A stretch of DNA of 44,002 nt from Bacteroides sp. 519 (GTDB lineage: Bacteria; Bacteroidota; Bacteroidia; Bacteroidales; Bacteroidaceae), in assembly GCF_010500955.1 (NCBI RefSeq), contig NZ_QVMJ01000018.1, positions 58,953 to 102,954 on the forward strand, given 5' to 3'. Numbering within the stretch: the stretch's first letter is position 1; every line of letters starts with the position of its first letter. Shown piece after piece: positions 26,331-34,984 of the stretch. The translations under genes were made by a program, and so were the position numbers. A model generated the notes under the pieces. That model was not told the origin of the DNA, did no database searches, and saw only the letters and a program-made list of their open reading frames with translations.

Positions 26331-27596
26331 TCATTTCATTCCTTTCAATTCCTCAAAGTCAATCACAGGTTGATTGCCTGTAGCCGGGCGTTGAAACATG
26401 GTACCCATTTCAACCGATTCATTAAAGAATCCGCCCATCATCAGATAGAACCAATCGCCTTCTACACCTCCCTGATAGTCGAGGCGTACTTTGGCTTTTG
26501 CTGTTGCATCGTGAGTAAATTTAGCTTCGGTTAATTTTATCCATTCTCCTTTCGAAGTACGTATCCATTGATTATTGAAACAAACTTTGCGCGATAAATA
26601 CCCTTGGGTAGGACTAAAGTTTTCGAGGAATGAGTGCGGCCGTTTATACCATGTATCCGTTTTAGGACGCATAAAGCTGGCAATCAATCTCCATCTAGCC
26701 TCATCGGTGGCATAGAAATAAGCTGTATATATGGTGTTACCTTTACCATCGGGATGAACCTGCATCAGGAACTTATAGGTGTTGCCGGCTTTCCAGGGGT
26801 AGCGCAGATAACTTTGTCCGCCCGACCCTTCATTACCAAACTCGCCAATATGTACACCTTCGCCGCGACGAAGCATTTTTACCTGATACTCTTCGGGAAT
26901 ATCTTTGGGATTTTGTGTTTCGAAAGGACTCCATACCGAAAACAATATTCTCCGTTCGGTTGGTGAGTTAAACTGCATACCAAAATATCCTTCACCAAAA
27001 CCGGCTGCCATGTAATAACTGTGCATTACTTCGCCATCTTGGGGTACCATAATTTCGTTGTAGAACCATTCAACATCTCCACAATCGTTGGGTACCGGAT
27101 AGCCTAAATGCACCGATGGTCCACGGCGTCCCCAATAATCGGAGAAGTCTTTTACATAATTGGCGTCTCCTTTTACATCATCAAGAATAATTTCCTGAAT
27201 CTCTCCAAAGGTCTCACCTTTTTTAGTGAGACCTTTAATGTCTATGCGAACATAGCCGGGAGATTCAATTTGTAACACACCCACAGGTAATGTTACGTAA
27301 GTATCGGAATCCAGAGTCAGATTGAAAGTTTGGTTTAAACAACTTACTTCAATCTGGGAGTGACCTTTGGCTAAGAGAGAAAGTTTCGGCACGTTTTTTT
27401 CATGTAAATAAAAGTAAGAAGAAACTATGGAGGCCGGGTCTACCCATTTCTCTAATCCCTTGTTAGAGATGTTAGCACCCTCACGGTGCGATGTTACATA
27501 GGCATTTCCACTTAAACGAATATTCAAAGTAGATTGTGCCTGCATATAGAGACCTATCGAAAATAAAATTAAAATTAAAATCAGTTTTTTATTCAT
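26331..27596 (-). CDS. DUF5077/DUF3472 secreted protein
   Basis: The start is taken at Met5 of the longer frame (ATG at 27594-27596), giving 421 residues with a good signal peptide (LILILILFSIGLYMQAQ). The N-terminal beta-sandwich (about 25-140; NIRLSGNAYVTSHREGANISNKGLEKW) fits DUF5077. The C-terminal part (about 150-420, with WYNEIMVP-like and SVWSPFETQNP stretches) fits DUF3472. Both are carbohydrate-associated domains of Bacteroidetes without a firm biochemical role. The gene lies upstream of GH109 on the same strand, with a 21-bp repeat hairpin in the 145-nt gap. Confidence 0.85.
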   Translation of the reverse strand: MNKKLILILILFSIGLYMQAQSTLNIRLSGNAYVTSHREGANISNKGLEKWVDPASIVSSYFYLHEKNVPKLSLLAKGHSQIEVSCLNQTFNLTLDSDTYVTLPVGVLQIESPGYVRIDIKGLTKKGETFGEIQEIILDDVKGDANYVKDFSDYWGRRGPSVHLGYPVPNDCGDVEWFYNEIMVPQDGEVMHSYYMAAGFGEGYFGMQFNSPTERRILFSVWSPFETQNPKDIPEEYQVKMLRRGEGVHIGEFGNEGSGGQSYLRYPWKAGNTYKFLMQVHPDGKGNTIYTAYFYATDEARWRLIASFMRPKTDTWYKRPHSFLENFSPTQGYLSRKVCFNNQWIRTSKGEWIKLTEAKFTHDATAKAKVRLDYQGGVEGDWFYLMMGGFFNESVEMGTMFQRPATGNQPVIDFEELKGMK

Positions 27597-27724
27597 TTGT
27601 TTATGCATTAGAAAAAGGTTTTTATTGTTTGTTACTATAAAGACTCTTTTTGAGCACTTATGTCCTCACAGAAAGCGTTAAAGAATTATAAATGGGAGAA
27701 AAAACATGATGGCATCATTTTCAT

Positions 27725-27834
27725 CCTACCGGGATAAGCGGTTTTGCCTACCGGGATAAAGGCTTCATCCTACCGGGATAAACGGTTTCGCCTACCGGGA
27801 TAAAAGCTTCATCCTACCGGGATAAACAGGTCAC
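27725..27834. repeat. five-copy tandem repeat, exact 22-nt period
   Basis: CCTACCGGGATAA begins at 27725, 27747, 27769, 27791 and 27813, exactly 22 nt apart. The remaining 9 nt alternate between GCGGTTTTG-like and GGCTTCAT-like endings, so a 44-nt higher-order unit exists. There are no unique spacers. It lies in the gene-free stretch 27597-28084 upstream of the DUF3472 gene. Confidence 0.9.
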
Positions 27835-27958
27835 TTTATTCCATCAGAGATTTTTTTATTTCATCAGGGTGTGTGGTAATAACTCACTAGAGTTATTACA
27901 TAGTTTTTGTTTTTGTTTTCGTTTATTGCGCGTTCTTATATATAAAGGCTTTGGTTGC

Positions 27959-28030
27959 CTTTTAGGTATACCTTTAGGGTGCACTTTAGGTATACTTTTA
28001 GGGTGTGCTTTAGGTGTGCTTTTAGGTGTT
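27959..28030. repeat. six-copy tandem repeat, exact 12-nt period
   Basis: The TTAGG core recurs every 12 nt (its A at 27964, 27976, 27988, 28000, 28012 and 28024) with a degenerate copy before. Units alternate CTTTAGGTATAC and CTTTAGGGTGCA types. In the minus frame 28041-27856 it would encode a 61-residue peptide with a PKxx tetrapeptide repeat (PKSTPKAHPKSIPKVHPK). I do not call that a gene, because no promoter or conserved context supports it. Confidence 0.8.
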
Positions 28031-28067
28031 AAAAAACACACAGAAACTTCGCCTGTATTAAGCGAAG
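28031..28067 (-). terminator. terminator of the DUF4132 operon
   Basis: On the minus strand, CTTCGC and its complement (28062-28067 and 28047-28052) form a 6-bp stem with a 9-nt loop, followed by a T-rich run (TTTCTGTGTGTTTTTT). It lies 17 nt after the DUF4132 stop. This is a fair intrinsic terminator. Confidence 0.6.
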
Positions 28068-28084
28068 CTCTGCGTTTATAGTAT

Positions 28085-31000
28085 TTACATCTGTCTCAGA
28101 ATTGCCGGATCTTTAATCTTTTTATCCTCGGCCAGCAATAATACCTTCGACATAATTTCTGCTGTGCGTGGGTCTTCATCTGCAAAGGGCAAGAAGATAC
28201 GACCGCGGTGCTGACTTTGCACAGCAAGTATATTGATGGCTCCTTTGCCCATTTTGTGCACTACCCCACTACCCAGATGCACGGTGTACTCGCCCAACGA
28301 GCCTTGGATGTTAACAAAGCGATTGTTCACCGTAGCGTTTTCTATCCGCAGCAAAGCAAGCAATTCGCGCACAATAACTCCACGCATCTCAATGGTTGAG
28401 TGACTGGCTTCGGGATCTACTCCACCCACATGGGCAACACTCACTACCAAGTCTACATCGCGCATTACTTCGGAGAAGATGATGGGCGGAATTTCATCCA
28501 ACGGTAGCGGGTTACGGGTTTTACGATCGAAGAACTGCACGGTTTCCAGCGTGGGTGCTTCGGTATCGGAAGGCGAGAACCAATCGGCAACTACATACAT
28601 GGTGGCAATAATATTTTCCTTATAGTATACGCGTTGAAGCCCTTGATCGTAGTCTACCGTCCAGCCACGACCTTTGAGGAGGGCAACAGTTTTCTGTGGT
28701 TGGATTTGATGGCCGGCGTAGCGACGTGAGATGGTTTTCTCTGCCAGTTCGTCTTCGTTAATCAGGTAAAGTTCCCTGAATATCTGTTTAAAGGGCTGAA
28801 CAAGTTTATGCTCGAAGGCGTAACGCTGACTGCTTAACCAAGTATCGGCCTTGTAGAGGTCGTAAGGGTGGGCAATGGTCAGTTGGGTATTGTCGTCGAG
28901 GTCGAATAGTTCGCACAAAGCACCGGTACGATTACCTGTAGCAAAGAGTAGCTTTTGCAACAGAGGCGCAATTACAGGATGATTAAGCAACTGTTTCAAC
29001 TCGCTCAACTCGAACGTGTCGCCTTTTACCATGGACTGTTCGAGACTTGCTTTGGCACGTTTCTGCTGGGCTTTGAGGGAAGAAACAACTTTTTTGCACT
29101 CAGTGATATAAGCGTCTTTTTTGAGTTTGGCAGGAACAGAGGTTAACGTTTTACCATCTTTCGCACAAACAAGTTTGGCTATGCCGTTGGCATCAATAGA
29201 GATGTGGATGGCATAACCTGCCCGTTCTTGTGGCTCGAAATAGGGGGCGATTTGCTCTATCTTCAAGATTTCCATGCTCCAACCAAAACGGAGGGCATCA
29301 CTGTATCCACCGTTTCGGGCAAGATTGTCTAATGCTATGGCAGAGGCTTTGGCTTCGCTTTCGCGACGTTGGGTACCGAATGTTTTGCTTTCTTTCAAGA
29401 AAGCTTGTATAAATTCGTAACGAGCCAGTATATCTTTTTGCTTGTTGCGGGAAAGAGGGATAAGGGAGTAACTCAACAATTTGTCTTTGTTTCGTTTGTC
29501 CTTGATCTCTTTTTCCAGTTCTTTCAGCTTAAGCTTGCCCAAAGTGGCATCGGCAAAGAGTTGGGCACGACGGTGGTTGGCCCCTTCAGTAAGGTATTTG
29601 GTACAATCGTAGAGAAGGGCGAAGCGTTCGGCACCGAGGGTTTTGTAAGCCTCTTTGAACCAATTGATGTCAAAAGCTCCATTGTTAAACTCTTCGGCAG
29701 AGATGGGCGAGTAGCGGGCCACTTCGGTTTCTTTTTCGGCCGAGAAGCATTCGTTGATGTGGGCATGGAAGTACCAGGCAGCACTTTCCAGCCCCGGCCA
29801 TCCAAGGTAATTACCTATTATGTTAAGCCAGGCGGGGGCATACATGGCGGCTTCGAGCAGACGTTTGTCGTCAATTTTGCCATTGAGGGCGGCGCGCAAC
29901 GTTTCAGCATTATCGTCGGCCTTGGGGTGGCTGGCTTTCAGCAGGCTTGAGAGTACGGCTTTCTTGGTAGTATCGCTGCTATAAATATACCCGCGAACAA
30001 AGGTTTCTTTGCCCATTGCGATAAGGATTTTAGCAAAGGTTTCGGCCCCCTGATGCCAACGAAGGCTGACAGCAAGTTCGCTTACTTCGGTTTTGGTATC
30101 GCCACGATTCAGCTCGATTTCGATAACACGGGCGGCTACCTCGTTGGCAACGGTTTGGAGCATAGGGTATTTCTTAACTGCCTCTTTGCACGAGCGGTAG
30201 GTTATCTTACCCACATATCCCGACAGAGGATGAGAACTGGCCAGGAAGAAAGTTTTGTACAGCGCGTCGATTTTGAGTAGACCAAGTTGTACACCACGGG
30301 CTACATCTTCCTCTTCGAGTCCATGATAGGAAAGCCCTTTCAAAGCACCCAGTTTGTAACAGATGGCCAGGTAGCCGGCAAAATGCTCGTCACTCTTTTT
30401 GGTATGACCCAACTGAGTAAGGAGGAAATCTACCTCGTCGGTTTCAGTAAATGTATAGGACTCACTACGGTAGGATTCGCTTTCGTCGTCGATAGATTTT
30501 GTCCAATCTTCTTGGGGGACTTGTGCGATAACATCGTTCAATGCACCTGCAAGAACTTGGAATCGTTCTTCTTCCGGATATTCGAGTGGTAATAGTTCGA
30601 TGATATTGAGTGCCAGCTCGCCGTATTTCTTTTTCGCAAAGTATCTAACAAGTTTATCACCTGCTTTCACGTTGAAGAGAGTAGTGATGTGTGCATTGGC
30701 CCACTGCAGGTAATCGGGCGAGTAAACATTGTCGTATCCGCTCACTTCTTCAAGGAACATGAAAAGGAAGATTTCGGCAAAGGTTACCTCGTTTTCTTTG
30801 ATCCATGCACGCCACACATCTTGCAGTACATATTTATCGAGTTTGGGGTTGGGGCTGTTTTTATTGTCTTCTTCATCAATAGCATCAAATCGATCGCGTG
30901 GCCATCTTTGGGTACCAAGGGTGTTTTCTTCAACGCTGTCATCCCACGAATTCACTCGGTAGGTGTAGTTGCGGTTTTCGTGTATCTTATTGCAAAGGGC

Positions 31001-32971
31001 ATCAAAGATGGTGGTAATACGCTTGGGATCGAAATCGAAAATTGTTTTCAACCTATATGCTTCGTTTACAGGCATGGGGGCAAACTCCGGTGTATAATCG
31101 GGGTTGTACATACCAAAACCGTTTTCGCGATTATACTTGGGCGACTCATCCATCAGGGCATCTATCAACAACTGCTCTTTGTCGGTAACTTTAGGCATCA
31201 GAGCAAGAAAGTCCGGTATCTGGCTGGTGGTAAGGGTTTTCTTCTTAACAAGTTGTGCAAGCATATCAAGGCCTGCAAGGCGTTTGTTTTCCACTTTGTC
31301 GGCCAGCAAGGTTTTGATAGCTTCAATGGGCCGTTCGTTGGGCATAGCAAGAAGTATCTCGACAGCATTCTGCCGCAGGTCGCCTGTTTTCAGCGATAAT
31401 AGGTTGATGATGAGTTTGGACTCTTCTTCGCTAATTGTCAGTTCTTTGATGTTGGTCAATGCTTGCCAACGTACAGACATACTCTTGTCGTTAAGAGCAG
31501 CGAAGAGGTATTGGCGTTCCCAATCGGTTTGCGGATTGTTGAAGTATTTGATAAAGTTTACCCGGTTGGTAGAGTCGCAATAAGACATGTTATCAATAAG
31601 TGCGGCAGTCATCTGAGGGTCGAAATCGTATCCTACCAAAGCAAGAAGTTTATTGAAAACTTCCTCGCAATCGAGGGTGAGGTTGCACCAATAGAATGGT
31701 TTTCCTTCGGAACTGTAGCCGTTCTGGGGAATAGTTGGGAGTATGGCAAGCAGCTTCTTGAAGTGGCTATCGCGTAGCTTCTTATCCGATATATAAGTAA
31801 TTTCCCGGCAGTTTTCGCTAAAGTCGCTTGCCTTATTTGCCCAACCATAATTAACTGTGTAGTTTTCGAGGATGAGGCTAAGCAAGTCCGGATCTGTTTC
31901 ATCGAGATGGGGCGATGCGATGGCAAACTGCAAAGGATCGTTTTCTAACTGGCTGGCAAAGTAGAGAGCTACAAGTTTCTGGTATTTCTCTCCTTTCATC
32001 AATTCGGTGATCATGGGCAGTACATCGTTCATTTCGAACACCGAGGCAGCCCAAAGAGCCGTATATATGTCGAGTTCGTCTCTGCTTTGAATAGCTTCCT
32101 GACGTGCTTTTTCGTCATTAAGATATTTGTAGCCAAGTTTGGCAAGCTTGGTTACAATGCGTTTTTCGCTTGCTTCTTCGGCCAACCCCATCCACACACC
32201 TACCGCTCGCACAGCAGAAGAGTAGCGTAACAGGTCGTTGTCGATTACAATTTTCAATATATATATTAAAAAAGAGATTCGTCCGTGGTCGGCATTTTCG
32301 AGGATGGATTGCCGCAAACCCTCTTGCAAACGGGCAGCAAGAAGCATATCGCCCAACAGTTGGTGCAGTTCCTTGTTTTCGCTTTTAACAATGCCAAGTA
32401 TGATGCGGTCGTTGAGCAGTTTTGTATTATTGTCGCCCAGACAGATGTTTTTGATGGCTTCAATAACATCTTGCCTGCCTTCATCAATGTAGACAGATAG
32501 AATATCACCGTAAATGTTCCAGGGAAGGGTGTCATCGTCATCATCATCGTCATCATCATCTTTTTTACTCTTTTGGAGGTCTTTCAGGATGTCGAACCCA
32601 TCCCATAAAAAGAAAAGGCTATCGTGAATAAGATTGTAAATTTTGTCCTTATAAGGTTCCACGTCTTGGGTACGGAAAGAGCGGCGATAGCTGGAATCCG
32701 ATTGCACATAGTTGGTTAATTGCGCAACGGCTTTTCCCACCAGGTTGGCAATGTCCTCGCCGTGAATGGCTTGAAGCATTTGCCGTGGACCATTTTCGTA
32801 GACCTCGCTTGTGGTCTTGGGAGAACCGGCAACAAGCAATGCTTTTGCTTCGGCAAGTCTTCGGTTAGCGTGTGGGTATTTACTTTCTTTGTAAGCAATA
32901 ATGGCTTGGGCAATAGCGCCAGGGCGTCCGTTGAGGTTTCTCAGGACGTCGATAATGTTTGAGTAATCCAT
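28085..32971 (-). CDS. giant DUF5724/DUF4132 helical-repeat protein (MolR/YehI-like)
   Basis: The 1628-residue cytoplasmic protein has no signal peptide or membrane helix. Most of it is alpha-helical, with HEAT-like repeats evident around residues 390-600 (for example SMSVRWQALTNIKELTISEEESKLIINLL). The C-terminus (about 1270-1628) fits DUF4132, with EYTVHLGSGVVHKMGKGAINILAV and LPFADEDPRTAEIMSKVLLLAEDKKIKDPAILRQM. The central part fits DUF5724. A run of ten aspartates (138-147) is encoded by a GAT/GAC microsatellite at 32531-32560. E. coli relatives carry the name MolR, but a molecular function is not established. It is the last gene of an operon with the ATPase and the beta-grasp candidate, 21 nt after the latter. 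Confidence 0.85.
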   Translation of the reverse strand: MDYSNIIDVLRNLNGRPGAIAQAIIAYKESKYPHANRRLAEAKALLVAGSPKTTSEVYENGPRQMLQAIHGEDIANLVGKAVAQLTNYVQSDSSYRRSFRTQDVEPYKDKIYNLIHDSLFFLWDGFDILKDLQKSKKDDDDDDDDDDTLPWNIYGDILSVYIDEGRQDVIEAIKNICLGDNNTKLLNDRIILGIVKSENKELHQLLGDMLLAARLQEGLRQSILENADHGRISFLIYILKIVIDNDLLRYSSAVRAVGVWMGLAEEASEKRIVTKLAKLGYKYLNDEKARQEAIQSRDELDIYTALWAASVFEMNDVLPMITELMKGEKYQKLVALYFASQLENDPLQFAIASPHLDETDPDLLSLILENYTVNYGWANKASDFSENCREITYISDKKLRDSHFKKLLAILPTIPQNGYSSEGKPFYWCNLTLDCEEVFNKLLALVGYDFDPQMTAALIDNMSYCDSTNRVNFIKYFNNPQTDWERQYLFAALNDKSMSVRWQALTNIKELTISEEESKLIINLLSLKTGDLRQNAVEILLAMPNERPIEAIKTLLADKVENKRLAGLDMLAQLVKKKTLTTSQIPDFLALMPKVTDKEQLLIDALMDESPKYNRENGFGMYNPDYTPEFAPMPVNEAYRLKTIFDFDPKRITTIFDALCNKIHENRNYTYRVNSWDDSVEENTLGTQRWPRDRFDAIDEEDNKNSPNPKLDKYVLQDVWRAWIKENEVTFAEIFLFMFLEEVSGYDNVYSPDYLQWANAHITTLFNVKAGDKLVRYFAKKKYGELALNIIELLPLEYPEEERFQVLAGALNDVIAQVPQEDWTKSIDDESESYRSESYTFTETDEVDFLLTQLGHTKKSDEHFAGYLAICYKLGALKGLSYHGLEEEDVARGVQLGLLKIDALYKTFFLASSHPLSGYVGKITYRSCKEAVKKYPMLQTVANEVAARVIEIELNRGDTKTEVSELAVSLRWHQGAETFAKILIAMGKETFVRGYIYSSDTTKKAVLSSLLKASHPKADDNAETLRAALNGKIDDKRLLEAAMYAPAWLNIIGNYLGWPGLESAAWYFHAHINECFSAEKETEVARYSPISAEEFNNGAFDINWFKEAYKTLGAERFALLYDCTKYLTEGANHRRAQLFADATLGKLKLKELEKEIKDKRNKDKLLSYSLIPLSRNKQKDILARYEFIQAFLKESKTFGTQRRESEAKASAIALDNLARNGGYSDALRFGWSMEILKIEQIAPYFEPQERAGYAIHISIDANGIAKLVCAKDGKTLTSVPAKLKKDAYITECKKVVSSLKAQQKRAKASLEQSMVKGDTFELSELKQLLNHPVIAPLLQKLLFATGNRTGALCELFDLDDNTQLTIAHPYDLYKADTWLSSQRYAFEHKLVQPFKQIFRELYLINEDELAEKTISRRYAGHQIQPQKTVALLKGRGWTVDYDQGLQRVYYKENIIATMYVVADWFSPSDTEAPTLETVQFFDRKTRNPLPLDEIPPIIFSEVMRDVDLVVSVAHVGGVDPEASHSTIEMRGVIVRELLALLRIENATVNNRFVNIQGSLGEYTVHLGSGVVHKMGKGAINILAVQSQHRGRIFLPFADEDPRTAEIMSKVLLLAEDKKIKDPAILRQM

Positions 32972-32992
32972 TGTATAGTAGTAATATGATGA

Positions 32993-33409
32993 TTAGAATT
33001 TTCTTCCGGCCAACATGGTGAGGCGGATAAAAGTAAGTATATCTTCTTCGTTAAGCTGTATTTTCTCTCCCGGTTGCACCTCGGTTTCATTGATCAATAC
33101 CCTGTAGATACCATCGCGGAAGGCTTGCAGTGCATTGTCGATGGCTTGTTGCTCATCTTGTTGCTTTTCGTTTTTCCGGTCGTTGAATGATACTTTTCCA
33201 ATGTGCAGAGCATCGGCATAGGCTTCTTCCGTAAGAAATTGAAACATAGGGGCATCTACAGGTTTAGCATTGTACTCTCGCACATTTTCAAGAACGAGGG
33301 TAGCAATGAGGTCTTCCACAGTAGTAAGATTGTCTGGGATGATTCTCGGATGTAGTTCGAGGATGGGCTTTCGCTTGCCTATGGCTTTGAGGCGGATGTT
33401 TATTTTCAT
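32993..33409 (-). CDS. small ThiS/ubiquitin-like beta-grasp candidate
   Basis: This 138-residue protein is not a family I can name. It starts with two beta strands (KINIRLKAI, ILELHPRIIP), a helix (TTVEDLIATLVLENVREY), a charged insertion of about 50 residues, then YRVLINETEVQPGEKIQLN and EEDILTFIRLTMLAGRKF. The last 35 residues resemble the end of ThiS and MoaD (INxxxV..., DGDxILxFxxIAGG), which belong to the ubiquitin-like beta-grasp fold. The terminal GG is replaced by GRKF. It lies between the ATPase gene (2 nt) and the DUF4132 gene (21 nt), so a joint function is likely. The fold call is inference. Confidence 0.75.
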   Translation of the reverse strand: MKINIRLKAIGKRKPILELHPRIIPDNLTTVEDLIATLVLENVREYNAKPVDAPMFQFLTEEAYADALHIGKVSFNDRKNEKQQDEQQAIDNALQAFRDGIYRVLINETEVQPGEKIQLNEEDILTFIRLTMLAGRKF

Positions 33410-33411
33410 AA

Positions 33412-34731
33412 TTACATGTCTTTCATTGAAAGCGCTTGATACTCTATTTCGTAATCCTTCAGTTCTCCGGTTGCCTTGACAAACTGACTGCCTTTTTCTT
33501 TTAGTTTATCCATACTAATATTGCCAGCATTACGTTTTATCTCACAAATCCGGGCCGTTTTATCCAATTCATTGACAGCAATCATGTCTATTTCAGTTTC
33601 TCCTTTCCTATCCCAGTAGCCACCAATACGAGTATAACGCTGCTGTTCCATGTATTGTGTTCGAAAATAGCGTTCTAATATCTTTCCGCTGAATGTAGGA
33701 TAATCACGTACAACAATCTCTCTCAATTGACCATATCCTCCCACTTCTACCATGTAACTGTATTTATAGACAAACCTAAACCAGAAAGAAAGGAAATTAT
33801 CATCTAATGTATAACGTGCATTCTTTGTTTCTACTTTAGCATAAATAGGAATCACTTTCGATATAAGTCCATAATCATGTTCCAATTTTGTAAGATAACC
33901 GCCAATTTCCCGGTTTACAACAGCCTCTATTTTTGCTCTTGTATTTTCGCCTCTGGCAATAGCAGAGAGTATAGTAAAGTAGTTTGCATACTCTTTGCCA
34001 AACTCTTCTATTAGCATGTTTTTCCCTTCAGGAATAAAAGTAGAATCTTCTCTGATTATATAATCCAACATTGCTTCCAAAGTATATGAGCCGGAATCTA
34101 TTAGTAGCTGAACATATTTGGCTACTCCACCGGTGAAGGCATAAAGAGCCAATAAATCTTCTGAAGTGTATTCTGGATGATGATCAGCAAGAATTTCTTT
34201 TAACACAGGAGTATTGAAAGGTTTTACTTTTAGTAATGCAGTAGCGCGTCCAAATAGTGGTTCCTTTGAATTTTGAAATATTTTATGCATCAAAGAATGG
34301 ACAGAACCGCTTAACAACAGATTCATTTTACTTAAGTCTTTGTTCACATCCCAATGATGTTGTATGTCGCTATAAACGGATGGAGCAATGGTGTAAAACT
34401 CCTGAAACTCATCAATGATGAGGTTGAAACTTTGCGATTTGGAGAGTTCCATCAAGAATTTAAAGAGTTCGCTAAATTTGGTTACTTCGCCCAAAATAGG
34501 GATTCCTAATTTGTCTTTTACTTCTTGTACAAAGTCTTGACAAAGAAAGTTTTCTGCTTTTCGTGCAACGAAGAAATAAAGTGTAGGTTGGTTTTCGGTT
34601 GCCTTTAATAATAGCTGAGTTTTGCCAATACGCCTTCGTCCGGTTACAACTGTCATCTGAGCATTTTCTAATGAGCGTTTTTGAATGCTTTGCAGCTTTT
34701 CTATCTCACTTTCTCTATTATAAAATTTCAT
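33412..34731 (-). CDS. AAA ATPase with C-terminal DUF234/PD-(D/E)XK nuclease-like domain
   Basis: The 439-residue protein belongs to the ATPase_2/DUF234 group. Its Walker A is GRRRIGKT (31-38) and its Walker B is FNLIIDEFQEF (Asp107/Glu108), followed by a sensor-like LLLSGS and a winged-helix middle part. The C-terminal segment GGYWDRKGETEIDMIAVNE...ICEIKRN carries the E-ID-ExK spacing of PD-(D/E)XK nucleases. Such proteins are common, poorly understood and often in variable regions. The start codon lies within a repeat-like sequence resembling the CRISPR-type repeats just upstream. It heads the operon with the beta-grasp candidate and DUF4132. Confidence 0.88.
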   Translation of the reverse strand: MKFYNRESEIEKLQSIQKRSLENAQMTVVTGRRRIGKTQLLLKATENQPTLYFFVARKAENFLCQDFVQEVKDKLGIPILGEVTKFSELFKFLMELSKSQSFNLIIDEFQEFYTIAPSVYSDIQHHWDVNKDLSKMNLLLSGSVHSLMHKIFQNSKEPLFGRATALLKVKPFNTPVLKEILADHHPEYTSEDLLALYAFTGGVAKYVQLLIDSGSYTLEAMLDYIIREDSTFIPEGKNMLIEEFGKEYANYFTILSAIARGENTRAKIEAVVNREIGGYLTKLEHDYGLISKVIPIYAKVETKNARYTLDDNFLSFWFRFVYKYSYMVEVGGYGQLREIVVRDYPTFSGKILERYFRTQYMEQQRYTRIGGYWDRKGETEIDMIAVNELDKTARICEIKRNAGNISMDKLKEKGSQFVKATGELKDYEIEYQALSMKDM

Positions 34732-34942
34732 TTCTATACAGTACTATTAAGGCGTTTGCCTCATACCAAGGCGCAAGCCAGTTTCAATTCTATACAGTTC
34801 GATTAAGATATGCTCTTCTCCTGTTCTTAAATTAAATAGAATGTTGTTTCAATTCTATACGGTTCGAGAAACAGAACATACAACGTCATTGCAACTAAGT
34901 CTACTATGACTTGTTTCAATCCTTACAGTTTAATTATTCCGA
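34725..34942. CRISPR. decayed CRISPR-like array, two clear and two degenerate repeats
   Basis: GTTTCAATTCTATAC begins at 34781 and 34846; the two copies agree over 21 of 22 positions up to GTTCGA. A third, weaker copy begins at 34913 (GTTTCAATCCTTACAGTTTAAT), and a fourth lies at about 34725 (ATTTCATTTCTATACAGT), covering the start codon of the ATPase gene. With a 30-nt repeat the spacers are 35 and 37 nt, a normal CRISPR spacing; the outer interval is shorter. The repeat is of the kind found with Bacteroidetes type I-B/III systems. There are no cas genes or leader in the window, so it is a relic or a chance repeat. Confidence 0.5.
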
Positions 34943-34976
34943 AACGATCATTTCCGAAATGACCATTTCGGAACTA
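34934..34976. repeat. palindromic CCGAAATG/CATTTCGG cluster
   Basis: TTCCGAAACGATCATTTCC, CGAAATGACC and ATTTCGGAAC make overlapping inverted repeats at the 3' end of the Rpn-type nuclease gene (stop at 34985). The motif resembles the CGAAATGCAGCATTTCG units at 40345-40445. It may serve as terminator. Confidence 0.5.
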
Positions 34977-34984
34977 AAATCCTT

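Noticed and set aside
27856..28041. 61-residue PK-repeat frame
   Set aside because: The open frame follows from the 12-nt period of the repeat; there is no other evidence of a gene.
29369..31583. long plus-strand frames (up to 236 residues) inside the DUF4132 gene
   Set aside because: They are antisense shadows of a clear 1628-residue gene with conserved C-terminal domain.
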